From positions 1 through 27,501 of the forward strand of contig JAEYTY010000162.1 of assembly GCA_023433775.1 (NCBI GenBank): 27,501 nt of DNA, written 5' to 3'. This document shows, piece by piece, positions 8,147 through 16,530 of the stretch; positions within the stretch are counted from its first letter, which is position 1; every line of letters starts with the position of its first letter. The notes under the pieces are model-generated. The model did not search any database. It was not told the DNA's origin and saw nothing but the letters and a program-made list of their open reading frames with translations. Origin of the DNA: Pseudomonadota bacterium. GTDB lineage: Bacteria > Pseudomonadota > Alphaproteobacteria > Rhizobiales > Devosiaceae. Position numbers and translations under genes: made by a program.

Positions 8147-8265
8147 AAGGCCGAATTGTCCAAGGCGCATAGCACCAATGTGGGGCTGGCGCCGGGGCGC
8201 TAATTGACCTATTTGCGCATCAACAGGCCGGACCGCCCCGGAACCGGCTGGGTTGGAGGACTTCG

Positions 8266-9084
8266 ATGTCAGCTCACACCCCTACGCGTCGCCTGACGAC
8301 GCGCGATATTGCCGCCATGCGGCGGCGCGGCGAGGCCATCGCCATGCTCACAGCCTATGACGCGGTGACCGCCGCGCTGGTCGATATGGCCGGGGTCGAT
8401 ATGATCCTTGTGGGCGACAGTCTGGGCAATGTTGTACTCGGGCATGAAACGACGCTGCCGGTGACTCTTGACGACATGATCCGCCATGCGGCGGCGGTGA
8501 AGCGCGGGTCTTCCCATGCGCTGCTGGTCTGCGACATGCCGTTTGGTTCTGTGACTGACCCGGCGACGGCTTTAACCAATGCTGTGCGGGTGATGAAGGA
8601 AACCGGGGTCGAGGCGGTCAAGGTCGAGGGTGGCCTTGCCATGGTGCCGACCATCGAGGTGCTTGTGGCGCACGGCATTGCGGTCGTTGCGCATATCGGG
8701 TTGACGCCGCAGGCGGTGCATCAGATGGGCGGCTATTACATGCATGGCAAGGACGAGGCTTCGGCCGAACGGCTGCGCGAAGAGGCCAAAGCTCTTGAAA
8801 AGGCTGGTGCTTTTGCCATCGTGCTCGAATGCGTGACGCCGGCGCTGGCCGCGGAAATCACCCTCTCCCTCTCCATTCCGACCATCGGGATCGGCTCGGG
8901 CAGCGATTGCGCGGGACAGGTGCTGGTGGTCAATGATCTCATTGGTCTCAACACCAATCCGCCGCCGAGCTTTGCCCGGCCACGGGCCGATGTCGCTTCG
9001 ATCATCAAGGCGGCTGTGGGCGAATATGTGGCCGAGACCAAGGCGGAACGCAAACCCATTCCTTTGCCGCGCCGGGCCGACTGA
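8266..9084 (+). CDS. panB: 3-methyl-2-oxobutanoate hydroxymethyltransferase
   Basis: The first committed enzyme of pantothenate synthesis: it transfers a hydroxymethyl group from 5,10-methylenetetrahydrofolate to alpha-ketoisovalerate, giving ketopantoate. The 272 residues match the family length. Mg-binding Asp51 (VGDSLGNVVLGH) and Asp90 (CDMPFGS), Glu121 (KVEGG) and catalytic Glu188 (VLECV) are all present, as are the HIGLTPQ and PTIGIGSG motifs. GGAGGA precedes the ATG by five nt. It leads a three-gene run, panB-coaBC-panC, with a 3-nt gap to coaBC. No panE (ketopantoate reductase) gene is in the window. Confidence 0.97.
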   Translation: MSAHTPTRRLTTRDIAAMRRRGEAIAMLTAYDAVTAALVDMAGVDMILVGDSLGNVVLGHETTLPVTLDDMIRHAAAVKRGSSHALLVCDMPFGSVTDPATALTNAVRVMKETGVEAVKVEGGLAMVPTIEVLVAHGIAVVAHIGLTPQAVHQMGGYYMHGKDEASAERLREEAKALEKAGAFAIVLECVTPALAAEITLSLSIPTIGIGSGSDCAGQVLVVNDLIGLNTNPPPSFARPRADVASIIKAAVGEYVAETKAERKPIPLPRRAD

Positions 9085-9087
9085 GCC

Positions 9088-10296
9088 ATGGCTAAGGTAT
9101 TGATTGCGCTGTCGGGTTCGATCTCGGCCTATAAGATTGCCGACGTGGTTTCAGAGCTCGGCAAGGCCGGGCATGAGGTGCAGTGCATCCTCAGCCGCAG
9201 TGCCGGCGAGTTTGTGAGCCCGCTGGTGCTGGAAACGCTGAGCGGGCGTCCGGCGCTGTCGGACCTGTTCGGGCCCGGCGTTTCCGGCACTGAGCATATC
9301 AATCTGGCGCGCTGGGCGGATCTGATGGTCTTTGCTCCGGCCAGCGCCAATATGCTGGCGCGGCTGGCGCTGGGGCTGGCGGATGACCTGCCTTCCACGG
9401 TGGCGCTGGCCACCGAGGCGCCGCTGCTGATTGCGCCGGCGATGAATACGGTGATGTGGGAAAAACCCATTGTGCAGCAACACCTTGCGACGCTGGTGGA
9501 GCGGGGCGCGCGGGTGGTGGACCCTGCCTCGGGCGTGCTGGCCTGTGGCGAGGTGGGCATGGGCAAGCTGGCGCCGGTGGCGGTGCTGGTAGCGGCCATC
9601 GAAGCGGCGGTGCGGTCGTCGGCTAACGATCTGGCAGGACAGCGTATTTTGATGACGGCGGGGCCGACGACGACGGCGATTGATGCGGTGCGCTATATCA
9701 CCAATCATTCGACCGGGCGCATGGGCGCGGCCATGGCCGAGGAAGCGTTGCGGCGCGGGGCGGTGGTGGACTATGTGCTGGGGGTGGACAAGGGCGTGGT
9801 GCGCCCGGTGCCGCCGCGCGGCAGCGAGGATCGGTTTCACCTGATTGAAGTGCGGACCGCCGAGGAAATGGCGGCAGCCGCGCTGGAAAAACTGCCGCTG
9901 GCTCAAGGGGTTGTCGCCTCTGCGGCGGTGATGGATTATGCGGTTGCGACGCCTTCGGCCAACAAGCTCAAGCGGGCTACGGATGCGATTGCGCTTGATA
10001 TGGTGCCCTCGGTGGATGTGCTGGGCTCGCTGAAAAAGGCGGCAAAAGGTCAATGGTTTCTGGGGTTTGCGGCAGAGACCGATGATGTCGAGGCCCATGG
10101 GTTGGGCAAGCTCAAGGCCAAGGGGCTCGACTTTCTCTTTGCCAATGAAGTGGCCAGGCTTGGCGCCGAAGGCCAGACCGGGTTTGCTGTCGGGACCAAT
10201 GCGGGCGTGTTGCTGAAAGCGGATGGTTCACGCCATGAACTAAGCCTCAGCAGCAAGGCCGAGATCGCCAGACAGATCTGGGATATTGTCGTATGA
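9088..10296 (+). CDS. coaBC: Bifunctional phosphopantothenoylcysteine decarboxylase / phosphopantothenate-cysteine ligase
   Basis: A 402-residue two-domain enzyme catalysing two successive steps from 4'-phosphopantothenate toward CoA. The N-terminal CoaC flavoprotein domain shows GSISAYK at 10-16, His70 (EHINLARW), the substrate-binding PAMNTVMW at 117-124 and the reactive Cys153 in ACGEVGMGKLA. The CoaB ligase domain begins near residue 183, with GPTTTAIDAVRYITNHSTGRMG and the ANKLKR lysine motif near 290. Length and order are as in E. coli Dfp. The stop overlaps the panC start by four nt (ATGA). Lying between panB and panC, it joins pantothenate synthesis to CoA synthesis in one transcription unit. 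Confidence 0.97.
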   Translation: MAKVLIALSGSISAYKIADVVSELGKAGHEVQCILSRSAGEFVSPLVLETLSGRPALSDLFGPGVSGTEHINLARWADLMVFAPASANMLARLALGLADDLPSTVALATEAPLLIAPAMNTVMWEKPIVQQHLATLVERGARVVDPASGVLACGEVGMGKLAPVAVLVAAIEAAVRSSANDLAGQRILMTAGPTTTAIDAVRYITNHSTGRMGAAMAEEALRRGAVVDYVLGVDKGVVRPVPPRGSEDRFHLIEVRTAEEMAAAALEKLPLAQGVVASAAVMDYAVATPSANKLKRATDAIALDMVPSVDVLGSLKKAAKGQWFLGFAAETDDVEAHGLGKLKAKGLDFLFANEVARLGAEGQTGFAVGTNAGVLLKADGSRHELSLSSKAEIARQIWDIVV

Positions 10297-11150
10297 CATT
10301 GATTTTAAAGGACAAATCGACGCTTCGTGCGTGGCGCGCCGGATTGCCAGCGCGCGCGCGGCTGGGGTTTGTACCGACCATGGGCGCGCTGCATGATGGG
10401 CATATCAGCCTGATGCAGCAGGCGCGGGAAATGACGGATGTGACCATTGCCTCGATTTTCGTCAATCCGCTGCAATTCGGGCCCAATGAGGATCTGTCGC
10501 GCTATCCGCGGCCTATTGAGGCCGATATTGCCAGGCTCGAAGCGGCGGGGGTGGATGCGCTGTTCCTGCCATCGGTCGAGGACATGTATCCCTCGGGCGC
10601 CTCGACTTATGTCGAGGAATCAATGGTTTCGCTACCGATGTGTGGTGCAGTGCGGCCGGGACATTTTCGCGGTGTCGCGACGGTGGTGCTAAAACTCCTC
10701 AATCTGGTGCAGCCGCATGTGGCTGTGTTTGGACAAAAGGATGCGCAGCAATGCGCGGTAATCGAGCGCATGGTACGCGATCTCGATGTGCCCGTGGATA
10801 TTGTGCGCGGTCCCATCGTGCGCGAGGCCGATGGCTTGGCGCTAAGCTCCCGTAATATCTATCTTTCTGCCGAGGATCGGGCAGCGGCGCCGCTGATCTA
10901 CAAGAGCCTCCAGGCGGTCGAAGCGGCCTATCGGAACGGTGAAACCGATGCGGAAAAGCTGGCGGAAATCGGCCGGCAGACGCTGGCGGCGTCGGAGCGC
11001 ATCTCGGTGCAATATTGGGATGTGCGCGACCCGGAAAGTCTTGGCGCCATTACAAAAATTGGCTCGCGTGGGGCGCTTCTCGCAATTGCCGCGTTTCTTG
11101 GCAAAACGCGGCTGATTGATAATTTGCTGTTGACGCCCAATCGCCCCTGA
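10293..11150 (+). CDS. panC: Pantothenate synthetase (pantoate-beta-alanine ligase)
   Basis: It condenses pantoate with beta-alanine using ATP, via a pantoyl-adenylate. The 285 residues have the class signature: PTMGALHDGHISL with His34 and His37 of the HIGH-type motif, FVNPLQFGPNEDLSRYPR, the VFGQKDAQQ loop, and LSSRNIYLS in the place of the KMSKS motif. The ATG overlaps the coaBC stop, so translation is likely coupled. The gene ends 29 nt before the 3' end of the convergent YCII gene. No panD (aspartate decarboxylase) gene is visible nearby. Confidence 0.97.
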   Translation: MTLILKDKSTLRAWRAGLPARARLGFVPTMGALHDGHISLMQQAREMTDVTIASIFVNPLQFGPNEDLSRYPRPIEADIARLEAAGVDALFLPSVEDMYPSGASTYVEESMVSLPMCGAVRPGHFRGVATVVLKLLNLVQPHVAVFGQKDAQQCAVIERMVRDLDVPVDIVRGPIVREADGLALSSRNIYLSAEDRAAAPLIYKSLQAVEAAYRNGETDAEKLAEIGRQTLAASERISVQYWDVRDPESLGAITKIGSRGALLAIAAFLGKTRLIDNLLLTPNRP

Positions 11151-11179
11151 AGGGGAATTGGTTAGCAGACTGGTAACGT

Positions 11180-11557
11180 TCAGGCAGGCGCGAGGCTAGA
11201 TTCGCCCATATAGCGCAGCGGGCGGATTTCATAGGAGCCGACGCCGGGATTGGCCACGGCCAATTTGCGGGCAAAGTCGAGCGCTTCATCCATGGTCTCG
11301 CAATCGGCGACATAGAAGCCGAGGAACTGTTCCTTGGTTTCGGCGAAGGGGCCATCGAGGACGACGGGGTCGCCCGAGGTCTTGCGCAGCGTCTTGGCCT
11401 CGGTGGTGTTTTGGAGGCGGACGACGGGACCGAGCTTGCCGCTGGCGGCCATGGGTGCCTGGACGGCCATGAGCCGTTCCATGCAGGCGGCGTCTTCCTC
11501 TTCGGTCCAGCGGGAGACTTCGGCTTCTTCGTTATAGCAGAGGATGGCGTAGAGCAT
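11180..11557 (-). CDS. YCII-related (DGPF domain) protein
   Basis: A 125-residue small protein with the ferredoxin-like alpha/beta fold of the YCII family. It starts MLYAILCYNEE and carries the diagnostic DGPF at 68-71 within VLDGPFAETKEQFLGFYV. Such proteins are often encoded next to ECF sigma factors, but none is here. No enzymatic role is firmly known for this branch. It is the last of four leftward genes (AprI-like, GFA, EamA, YCII) with gaps of 16, 24 and 39 nt, and could be co-transcribed with them. Confidence 0.9.
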   Translation of the reverse strand: MLYAILCYNEEAEVSRWTEEEDAACMERLMAVQAPMAASGKLGPVVRLQNTTEAKTLRKTSGDPVVLDGPFAETKEQFLGFYVADCETMDEALDFARKLAVANPGVGSYEIRPLRYMGESSLAPA

Positions 11558-11596
11558 CGGGGCCTCGGGGCGATCTGACTGTTTTGGCGCGGCAGA

Positions 11597-12481
11597 CTAT
11601 GCCGATGGCGGGCCATCGGCAATCACCGGCTGATTGCGCCGCGCAATGGTGAGCGTGGCCCCGATTGAGGCTGCCATGATGGCGGCCATGCCGGCGATCT
11701 GCCAGAGGCCAAGAGTTTCATTGAGAATGATGAGGCCGGAAAGCGCCGCCAGCGCGGGCTGGCCGGACATCAAAATGCCGAAGAGCCGCGCCGGGACATG
11801 GGGCAGGGCAAGCATGTCGAGGGCATAGGGGATGGCGCTCGAGAGCAGGGCCACGCCGAGGCCGAGCGGCAGGATGGCGGGGTCCAGCAGGGTGGTGCCT
11901 GCGGTGACGACGCCGAAAGGCAGGGCGATGATGGCGGCTGTGCTGACGCCGAGGGCGGCGATATGGGGACCGGCGCCGGTGCCGGCGCGCTGGCCGAAAA
12001 TGATATAGCCGGCCCAGCAGGCGCCGGCGCAGAGGGCGAGGAGGATGCCGAGCGGGGCAATATCGCCACTAGTGCTGCTCCAGGGCAGCAGTGTGAGGAA
12101 GCCGATAACCGCCAGGGCGATCCAGAGGAAATCGAGCGGCTTGCGCGCGCCGAGCAAGGCGACGGTCAGCGGGCCGGTGAATTCAAGCGCCACGGCAATG
12201 CCGAGGGGGATGAGTTCGATGGCGGCGTAGAAAAAGAGGTTCATCGCCCCCATGGCGGCGCCATAGAGCAGCACGGCACGCCATTGTTTGCGATCAAGCC
12301 GATGCCGCCAGGGGCGGAAGATGGCCACGAGGATGAGTGCGGCGATGGTGAGGCGCAATGTGGTGGCGCCGCCTGCCCCGACCAGCGGGAAGAGCAGCTT
12401 GGCCAGGCCCGAGCCGGTGGCGGTGAAGGCCATGCCGGTAACGATGAGCAGGACGGGCAGAAGAACGGAAGTGGACCGCAC
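11597..12481 (-). CDS. EamA family transporter (RhtA-like exporter)
   Basis: A 294-residue inner-membrane protein with about ten hydrophobic segments, arranged as two EamA (DMT) repeats. The first repeat runs over about 10-140 (LEFTGPLTVALLGARKPLDF near its end), the second over about 145-285 (MSGQPALAALSGLIILNETL near its end, ending in a helix before a polar tail). The short N-terminus, early SGLAKLLFPLVGA and the overall shape resemble RhtA, an exporter of threonine, homoserine and other metabolites; the actual substrate is unknown. The start is GTG at 12481 without a clear ribosome binding site, 24 nt after the GFA gene, so coupling to upstream translation is possible. Confidence 0.88.
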   Translation of the reverse strand: MRSTSVLLPVLLIVTGMAFTATGSGLAKLLFPLVGAGGATTLRLTIAALILVAIFRPWRHRLDRKQWRAVLLYGAAMGAMNLFFYAAIELIPLGIAVALEFTGPLTVALLGARKPLDFLWIALAVIGFLTLLPWSSTSGDIAPLGILLALCAGACWAGYIIFGQRAGTGAGPHIAALGVSTAAIIALPFGVVTAGTTLLDPAILPLGLGVALLSSAIPYALDMLALPHVPARLFGILMSGQPALAALSGLIILNETLGLWQIAGMAAIMAASIGATLTIARRNQPVIADGPPSA

Positions 12482-12505
12482 GGAAGAGGGCTTTCGGGAA
12501 AGGCC

Positions 12506-12871
12506 TTAATGAAACAGGCCGGTGCCCGCCGAATCCTTATAGATCACCTCGGCCGCCTCAAGGAAGGTGGCGTCGAGCAGGCGGGCATTGATGCCCATGC
12601 TGGTGCGGCTCGCCTTGCGCGGATGCCAATGGGTGATGCAGCCGCAATTTGAACAGCGGTGAAAATCGACGTTTTTGCCATTCCAGGCATAGGTGCCGGT
12701 CGGAGCTGTGGCTTCGATGGTCACGTCGGCTAGTGGATAATAGGCCCAGAGCACGCCATAGCGCCGGCAGAGAGAACAATTGCAGTGGGTGATTTGGAGC
12801 GGGGTGGCGGGCAGGCGAAGCGAGACGGCGCCGCAATGGCAGGTGGCGGTGATGCCGTTCGCTTCAGACAC
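12506..12871 (-). CDS. GFA family zinc-binding protein (glutathione-dependent formaldehyde-activating enzyme-like)
   Basis: A 121-residue protein with the zinc pattern of the GFA/CENP-V family: Cys11 and Cys13 (CHCGAV), Cys30, Cys32 and Cys35 (CNCSLCRRYG), and Cys73, Cys76, Cys78 (CSNCGC). The family was named for the spontaneous-reaction-accelerating Gfa, but most members have no proven activity. I start it at the GTG at 12871, which has GGAAGG about 8 nt before it and gives the N-terminus MSEANGITATCHCG. A longer frame up to 12952 would run into the preceding gene. It lies 16 nt after the AprI-like gene. Confidence 0.85.
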   Translation of the reverse strand: MSEANGITATCHCGAVSLRLPATPLQITHCNCSLCRRYGVLWAYYPLADVTIEATAPTGTYAWNGKNVDFHRCSNCGCITHWHPRKASRTSMGINARLLDATFLEAAEVIYKDSAGTGLFH

Positions 12872-12887
12872 GGGCCCCGCCTTCCGA

Positions 12888-13574
12888 TCAGCAGAAATTT
12901 TGGAAGCCGATAAAGGTGCCCTTGTCGGGCTGGGTGAAGTGCTTGAGCACATAGCCGGTGGGCAGGCTGTTCTGGCCCGGCGCGATGTGACAGCGAACGC
13001 CTTCGGGCGTGCCCTGGCAGGAGTCGATCATGAAGCATTGCCCGGCCGTGGTTTCGCCCAGCTTGGTGCTGGCCATGGTGGGCTGCTGGCGGATGACCAG
13101 CGGATGGAGGCCGCGGACCCAGAGCGGGAAGGCGGTGGGCACGGCAATATCGGCGGCGTCAGCGCAATAGCCGCTGGTGGGATGGCGGATGCAGTTCTGC
13201 GCCGGAATGGCGTTGTTGGAGGCAACATTCTGGCCATTGAGCGGGGCGAGGACGACCGGCTCGCCGGTGGAGGAGCGGCCATCGAGCGCGCTGCCATTGG
13301 GCGAGAAGGTGGCGACGGGATTGCCGTCAAAACCGAGCAGATGGAGATTGCCGCCCTCGCTGCGCCAGCCATTGACCATCGAGAGCGGGCCCAGACAGCC
13401 CATGCTGGTGGCCCAGAGACCGAATGTGCCCGAACTGGTGGCCAGATTGACCCGGCACATGCCGGTGCCGCCATCGCCGGTGGTGACCTGCCAGGAGCCG
13501 GCATAGCGCGTGTCCTGCGCCTGGGCGGGGATGGCAAGAAGAGCAAACAGAACGGCCAAGAACCTGAAGCGCAT
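12888..13574 (-). CDS. Secreted AprI/Inh-like protein with C-terminal SH3-like region
   Basis: A 228-residue protein with a clear Sec signal (MRFRFLAVLFALLAIPAQAQ), so periplasmic or secreted. Residues about 22-110 resemble the AprI/Inh metalloprotease-inhibitor barrel: GSWQV, a Cys in GMCRVNL, a second Cys in GCLGPL, then W followed by LHLLGFDGNPVATFSPNG. The second half has several Cys and the run HPLVIRQQPTMASTKLGETTAGQCF, which looks like a bacterial SH3 domain. No secreted serralysin-type protease gene is in the window, so a true inhibitor role is uncertain. I use the ATG at 13574 because of GGAGG before it; an earlier start at 13598 would put eight extra residues before the signal peptide. 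Confidence 0.72.
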   Translation of the reverse strand: MRFRFLAVLFALLAIPAQAQDTRYAGSWQVTTGDGGTGMCRVNLATSSGTFGLWATSMGCLGPLSMVNGWRSEGGNLHLLGFDGNPVATFSPNGSALDGRSSTGEPVVLAPLNGQNVASNNAIPAQNCIRHPTSGYCADAADIAVPTAFPLWVRGLHPLVIRQQPTMASTKLGETTAGQCFMIDSCQGTPEGVRCHIAPGQNSLPTGYVLKHFTQPDKGTFIGFQNFC

Positions 13575-13648
13575 GGAAATCCTCCCGCTGAGCGCCAAAA
13601 CATTGCCGCAGACGCGATGATTCTGCGAGATGGGAAAACAGAGCGCGA

Positions 13649-13677
13649 TTGACCCGACTCCGCGGCCCCTTTAGTCC
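13649..13677 (+). promoter_or_regulatory. Weak candidate promoter for the aldo/keto reductase operon
   Basis: TTGACC (13649-13654) and TAGTCC (13672-13677) are 17 nt apart in the divergent gap before the aldo/keto reductase gene. The -35 is good, the -10 poor; alphaproteobacterial -10 boxes are often degenerate. Confidence 0.25.
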
Positions 13678-13704
13678 TAGCTGCCGGAACAAAGGAGGAA
13701 TCTC

Positions 13705-14766
13705 ATGGAATATCGTTATCTGGGGCGTTCGGGGCTGAAGGTTTCGGTGCTGACCATGGGGACGATGACCTTTGGCGGCAGCGAAAAGATCGGCAATACC
13801 AGCCCGGCGGATGCGGCGCGGCAGGTGGATATGTGCCTTGATGCCGGGATCAATCTCTATGACACGGCCAATGTCTATAATGCCGGGGTGTCCGAGGAAA
13901 TTCTGGGCGATGTGCTGAAGGAAAACGGGCGGCGGCAGAAGGCGCTGATCGCCACCAAGGTGCGGTTCAAGATGGGCGAGGGGCCCAATGAGATCGGCCT
14001 TTCGCGCCATCACATCATCGATCAGTGCAAGGCGAGCCTCAAGCGGCTCAAGACCGATGTGATCGACCTCTATCAGGTCCATGAATGGGACGGGCAGACG
14101 CCGATCGAAGAGACGATGGAAGCCCTCGATACGCTCGTGCGCCATGGGCATGTGCGCTATATCGGGTGCTCCAATTATTCCGGCTGGCATATCATGAAGG
14201 CGCTGATGGCGGCCGGGCAGCGTCATGGCGAACGCTTTGTGTCCCAGCAGATCCATTATTCGCTGCATAGCCGCGAAGCCGAATATGAACTGGTGCCCAT
14301 CTCGCAGGACCAGGGGCTGGGCATGTTGATCTGGTCGCCGCTGGCGGGCGGGTTGCTCTCGGGCAAATATCGCCGCGACGGCGGGCCGGAGAGCGGGCGG
14401 CATGTGGGCGGGTTCCGCGAGCCGCCGGTTTATGACTGGGACAAGCTCTACGACATTGTCGATGTGCTGGTGGGCATTGCCCAAGAACGCGGCGTGTCCG
14501 GCGCGCAGGTGGCGCTGAGCTGGCTGCTGGAGCGGCCGGGGGTGACTTCGGTGGTGATCGGCGGGCGCAATGAAAAGCAGTTTGCCGACAATATCGCGGC
14601 GGCCAGTTTTGTGCTGAGCGATGAGGAGCGGGCGCGGCTTGATACGGTCAGCCGGCCGCCCTTGCTCTATCCCTATTGGCACCAATTGCTGAATGCGCCG
14701 GATCGGCTGGGCCCGATCGATCTCGACCTGATCGGTCCCAATGCGGAGGCGCAAAAGCGTGACTGA
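13705..14766 (+). CDS. Aldo/keto reductase
   Basis: A 353-residue NADPH-dependent oxidoreductase of the AKR superfamily. The catalytic tetrad is complete: Asp53 and Tyr58 (LYDTANVYNAG), Lys85 (IATKV) and His126 (YQVHEWD). The N-terminal hairpin YRYLGRSGLKVSVLTMGTMTFGG, the GCSNYSGW strand and the C-terminal cofactor segment VTSVVIGGRNEKQ are typical of the YajO/Tas/IolS-like subgroup. AAAGGAGG gives a very strong ribosome binding site. It is the first gene of a rightward chain of four overlapping genes. Its substrate is unknown; a sugar or aldehyde is usual for the subgroup. Confidence 0.93.
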   Translation: MEYRYLGRSGLKVSVLTMGTMTFGGSEKIGNTSPADAARQVDMCLDAGINLYDTANVYNAGVSEEILGDVLKENGRRQKALIATKVRFKMGEGPNEIGLSRHHIIDQCKASLKRLKTDVIDLYQVHEWDGQTPIEETMEALDTLVRHGHVRYIGCSNYSGWHIMKALMAAGQRHGERFVSQQIHYSLHSREAEYELVPISQDQGLGMLIWSPLAGGLLSGKYRRDGGPESGRHVGGFREPPVYDWDKLYDIVDVLVGIAQERGVSGAQVALSWLLERPGVTSVVIGGRNEKQFADNIAAASFVLSDEERARLDTVSRPPLLYPYWHQLLNAPDRLGPIDLDLIGPNAEAQKRD

Positions 14767-15442
14767 TTTCCTGTTTGAGCCGCACGCGCCGGTGACCATT
14801 CCCATTGCCCGGGGCGGGCTTTTTGCCGTGCGGCGGGTCTATTGCGTGGGGCGCAATTATGCCGAGCATGTCAAGGAAATGGGCAATGATCTGCGCGATC
14901 CGCCCTTCTTCTTTTCCAAGCCCGCTGACGCCATTGTAGTGGGCGGGGCGGGGATCACGTATCCGCCGCAGACGGCGGATTTGCACCACGAGATCGAACT
15001 GGTGGTGGCCATCGGCAAGGACGGGCGGGACATCGCCGAAAGCGACGCGCTTGACCATGTCTATGGCTATGCCACCGGGCTCGACATGACGCGGCGCGAT
15101 CTGCAGGCGGCGGCGAAGAAGGCCGGGCGGCCATGGGACATGGCCAAGGGGTTTGACCAGTCGGCGCCGATTGGAACGATTGAACCGGCGAGTGCCATCG
15201 GGCATCCGGCCAGCGGCGCGATCACGCTCAGCGTCAATGGCGTCGAGCGGCAGCGCGGTGACCTTGCCGAGCAGATCTGGAATGTCGCTGAAACCATTGC
15301 CTATCTCAGCAGCTTTGTGGCGCTCAATGCGGGCGACATTATCATGACCGGGACGCCGGCGGGGGTGGGGCCGGTGCAGCGCGGCGATGTGCTGGAGGGC
15401 GCGATTGCCGGGATTGGCTCGGTGCGGACGACGATAATCTGA
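14759..15442 (+). CDS. Fumarylacetoacetate hydrolase (FAH) family protein, fumarylpyruvate-hydrolase-like
   Basis: A 227-residue FAH-fold enzyme, a metal-dependent hydrolase or decarboxylase of beta-diketo acids. Metal ligands Glu78 and Glu80 (HHEIEL) and Asp109 (GYATGLDMTRRDLQ) are present, as is the N-terminal VYCVGRNYAEHVKEMG, and the ending carries MTGTPAGVGPV. The size and KAGRPWDMAKGFDQSAPIG match fumarylpyruvate hydrolases. I choose the GTG at 14759, which has GGAGG nine nt before it and overlaps the reductase by 8 nt; an in-frame ATG at 14741 has no such site. Its stop overlaps the helicase start by one nt (TGATG). Confidence 0.9.
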   Translation: MTDFLFEPHAPVTIPIARGGLFAVRRVYCVGRNYAEHVKEMGNDLRDPPFFFSKPADAIVVGGAGITYPPQTADLHHEIELVVAIGKDGRDIAESDALDHVYGYATGLDMTRRDLQAAAKKAGRPWDMAKGFDQSAPIGTIEPASAIGHPASGAITLSVNGVERQRGDLAEQIWNVAETIAYLSSFVALNAGDIIMTGTPAGVGPVQRGDVLEGAIAGIGSVRTTII

Positions 15443-16530
15443 TGCCGGTCTGGTCCCCGCAACAGGACGCGGCGCTGATCGCGGTGTCCAACTGGCTCAA
15501 AGACAAGAACGGGCCGCAGGTGTTTCGCCTGTTCGGCTGGGCCGGCACGGGGAAATCAACGCTGGCGGTGCATCTGGCGCAGGATGTCCGCTCGGTCAAA
15601 TACGCGGCCTTTACCGGCAAGGCGGCGCTGGTGATGCGCAAGCGGGGCTGCAAGGGCGCGCAGACCATCCATAGCCTCATCTATACGCTGGTGAGCGAGA
15701 AGGATGGCGAGCCGCGATTTGTGCTTGACCCGGAAAGTCCGGCGGCGGATGCGGACCTGATCGTCATCGATGAAGTCTCGATGGTGGATGAGGCGCTGGG
15801 GCGGGACCTTCTGAGCTTTGGGGTCAAGATCCTCGTGCTGGGCGATCCGTTCCAATTGCCGCCGGTGCAGGGGGCGGGGTTTTTCATCAATGAAGAGCCC
15901 GACGTGATGCTGACTGAAATTCACCGGCAGGCGGCGGACAATCCGATCATCCAGCTTTCCATGGCGGTGCGCGAGGGCGGCTATCTTGAACATGGCCGCT
16001 ATGGGGAAAGCCTCGTGGTCGGGCGCGACAAGGTGGACCGCGAGGCGGTGATGCTGGCCGATCAGGTGCTGGTGGGGCGCAACAAGACGCGGCTGACCTA
16101 TAATGACCGGCTGCGGGAATTGAAGGGCTTGCCGTTTCACGAGCCGGTGGTCGGCGACCGGATGGTGTGTTTGCGGAACAATCCGCGCAAGCGGCTGCTC
16201 AATGGGCAAATCTGGATCGTCACCGAGGCGACGCGGCGGACGAACGGGAAGTGGAGCCTGATGCTGGCCGATGATGAGGGCAAGGGCGAAGCAAAGGTTT
16301 TGACGCACAAGGCGTTTTTCTCGGGCGAGGAAGACGCGATGAGCTGGCCGGAGCGGCGGCAGTTTGACGAGTTCACCTTTGGCTATTGCCTCACCGTGCA
16401 CAAGGCGCAGGGCAGTCAATGGGATTCGGTTTATCTGTTTGACGAGAGCTTTGTGTTCCGCGAGGAGCGGGCGCGCTGGCTTTATACGGGCATCACGCGG
16501 GCGGCCGAACAGATCACGGTGGTCTCGTGA
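15442..16530 (+). CDS. Dda/RecD-like superfamily 1 DNA helicase
   Basis: A 362-residue ATP-dependent helicase. Walker A is GWAGTGKST (32-40), Walker B is LIVIDEVSMVDE, followed by motif III LVLGDPFQLPPV. The second RecA-like domain ends with LTVHKAQGSQWDSV (motif V) and LYTGITRAAEQ (motif VI). It lacks the long N-terminal region of RecD2, and is nearer in size to phage T4 Dda (about 440 residues). Such proteins unwind DNA 5' to 3' and may help replication or repair. It overlaps both neighbours by 1 and 4 nt, so it is translated from the same mRNA as two unrelated enzyme genes, and its operon gives no hint of its job. Confidence 0.9.
   Translation: MPVWSPQQDAALIAVSNWLKDKNGPQVFRLFGWAGTGKSTLAVHLAQDVRSVKYAAFTGKAALVMRKRGCKGAQTIHSLIYTLVSEKDGEPRFVLDPESPAADADLIVIDEVSMVDEALGRDLLSFGVKILVLGDPFQLPPVQGAGFFINEEPDVMLTEIHRQAADNPIIQLSMAVREGGYLEHGRYGESLVVGRDKVDREAVMLADQVLVGRNKTRLTYNDRLRELKGLPFHEPVVGDRMVCLRNNPRKRLLNGQIWIVTEATRRTNGKWSLMLADDEGKGEAKVLTHKAFFSGEEDAMSWPERRQFDEFTFGYCLTVHKAQGSQWDSVYLFDESFVFREERARWLYTGITRAAEQITVVS

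Noticed and set aside
8178..8207. Nine-codon frame MWGWRRGAN upstream of panB, a possible leader peptide
   Set aside because: It has no ribosome binding site, no attenuator structure follows, and its two Trp codons do not relate to pantothenate precursors.
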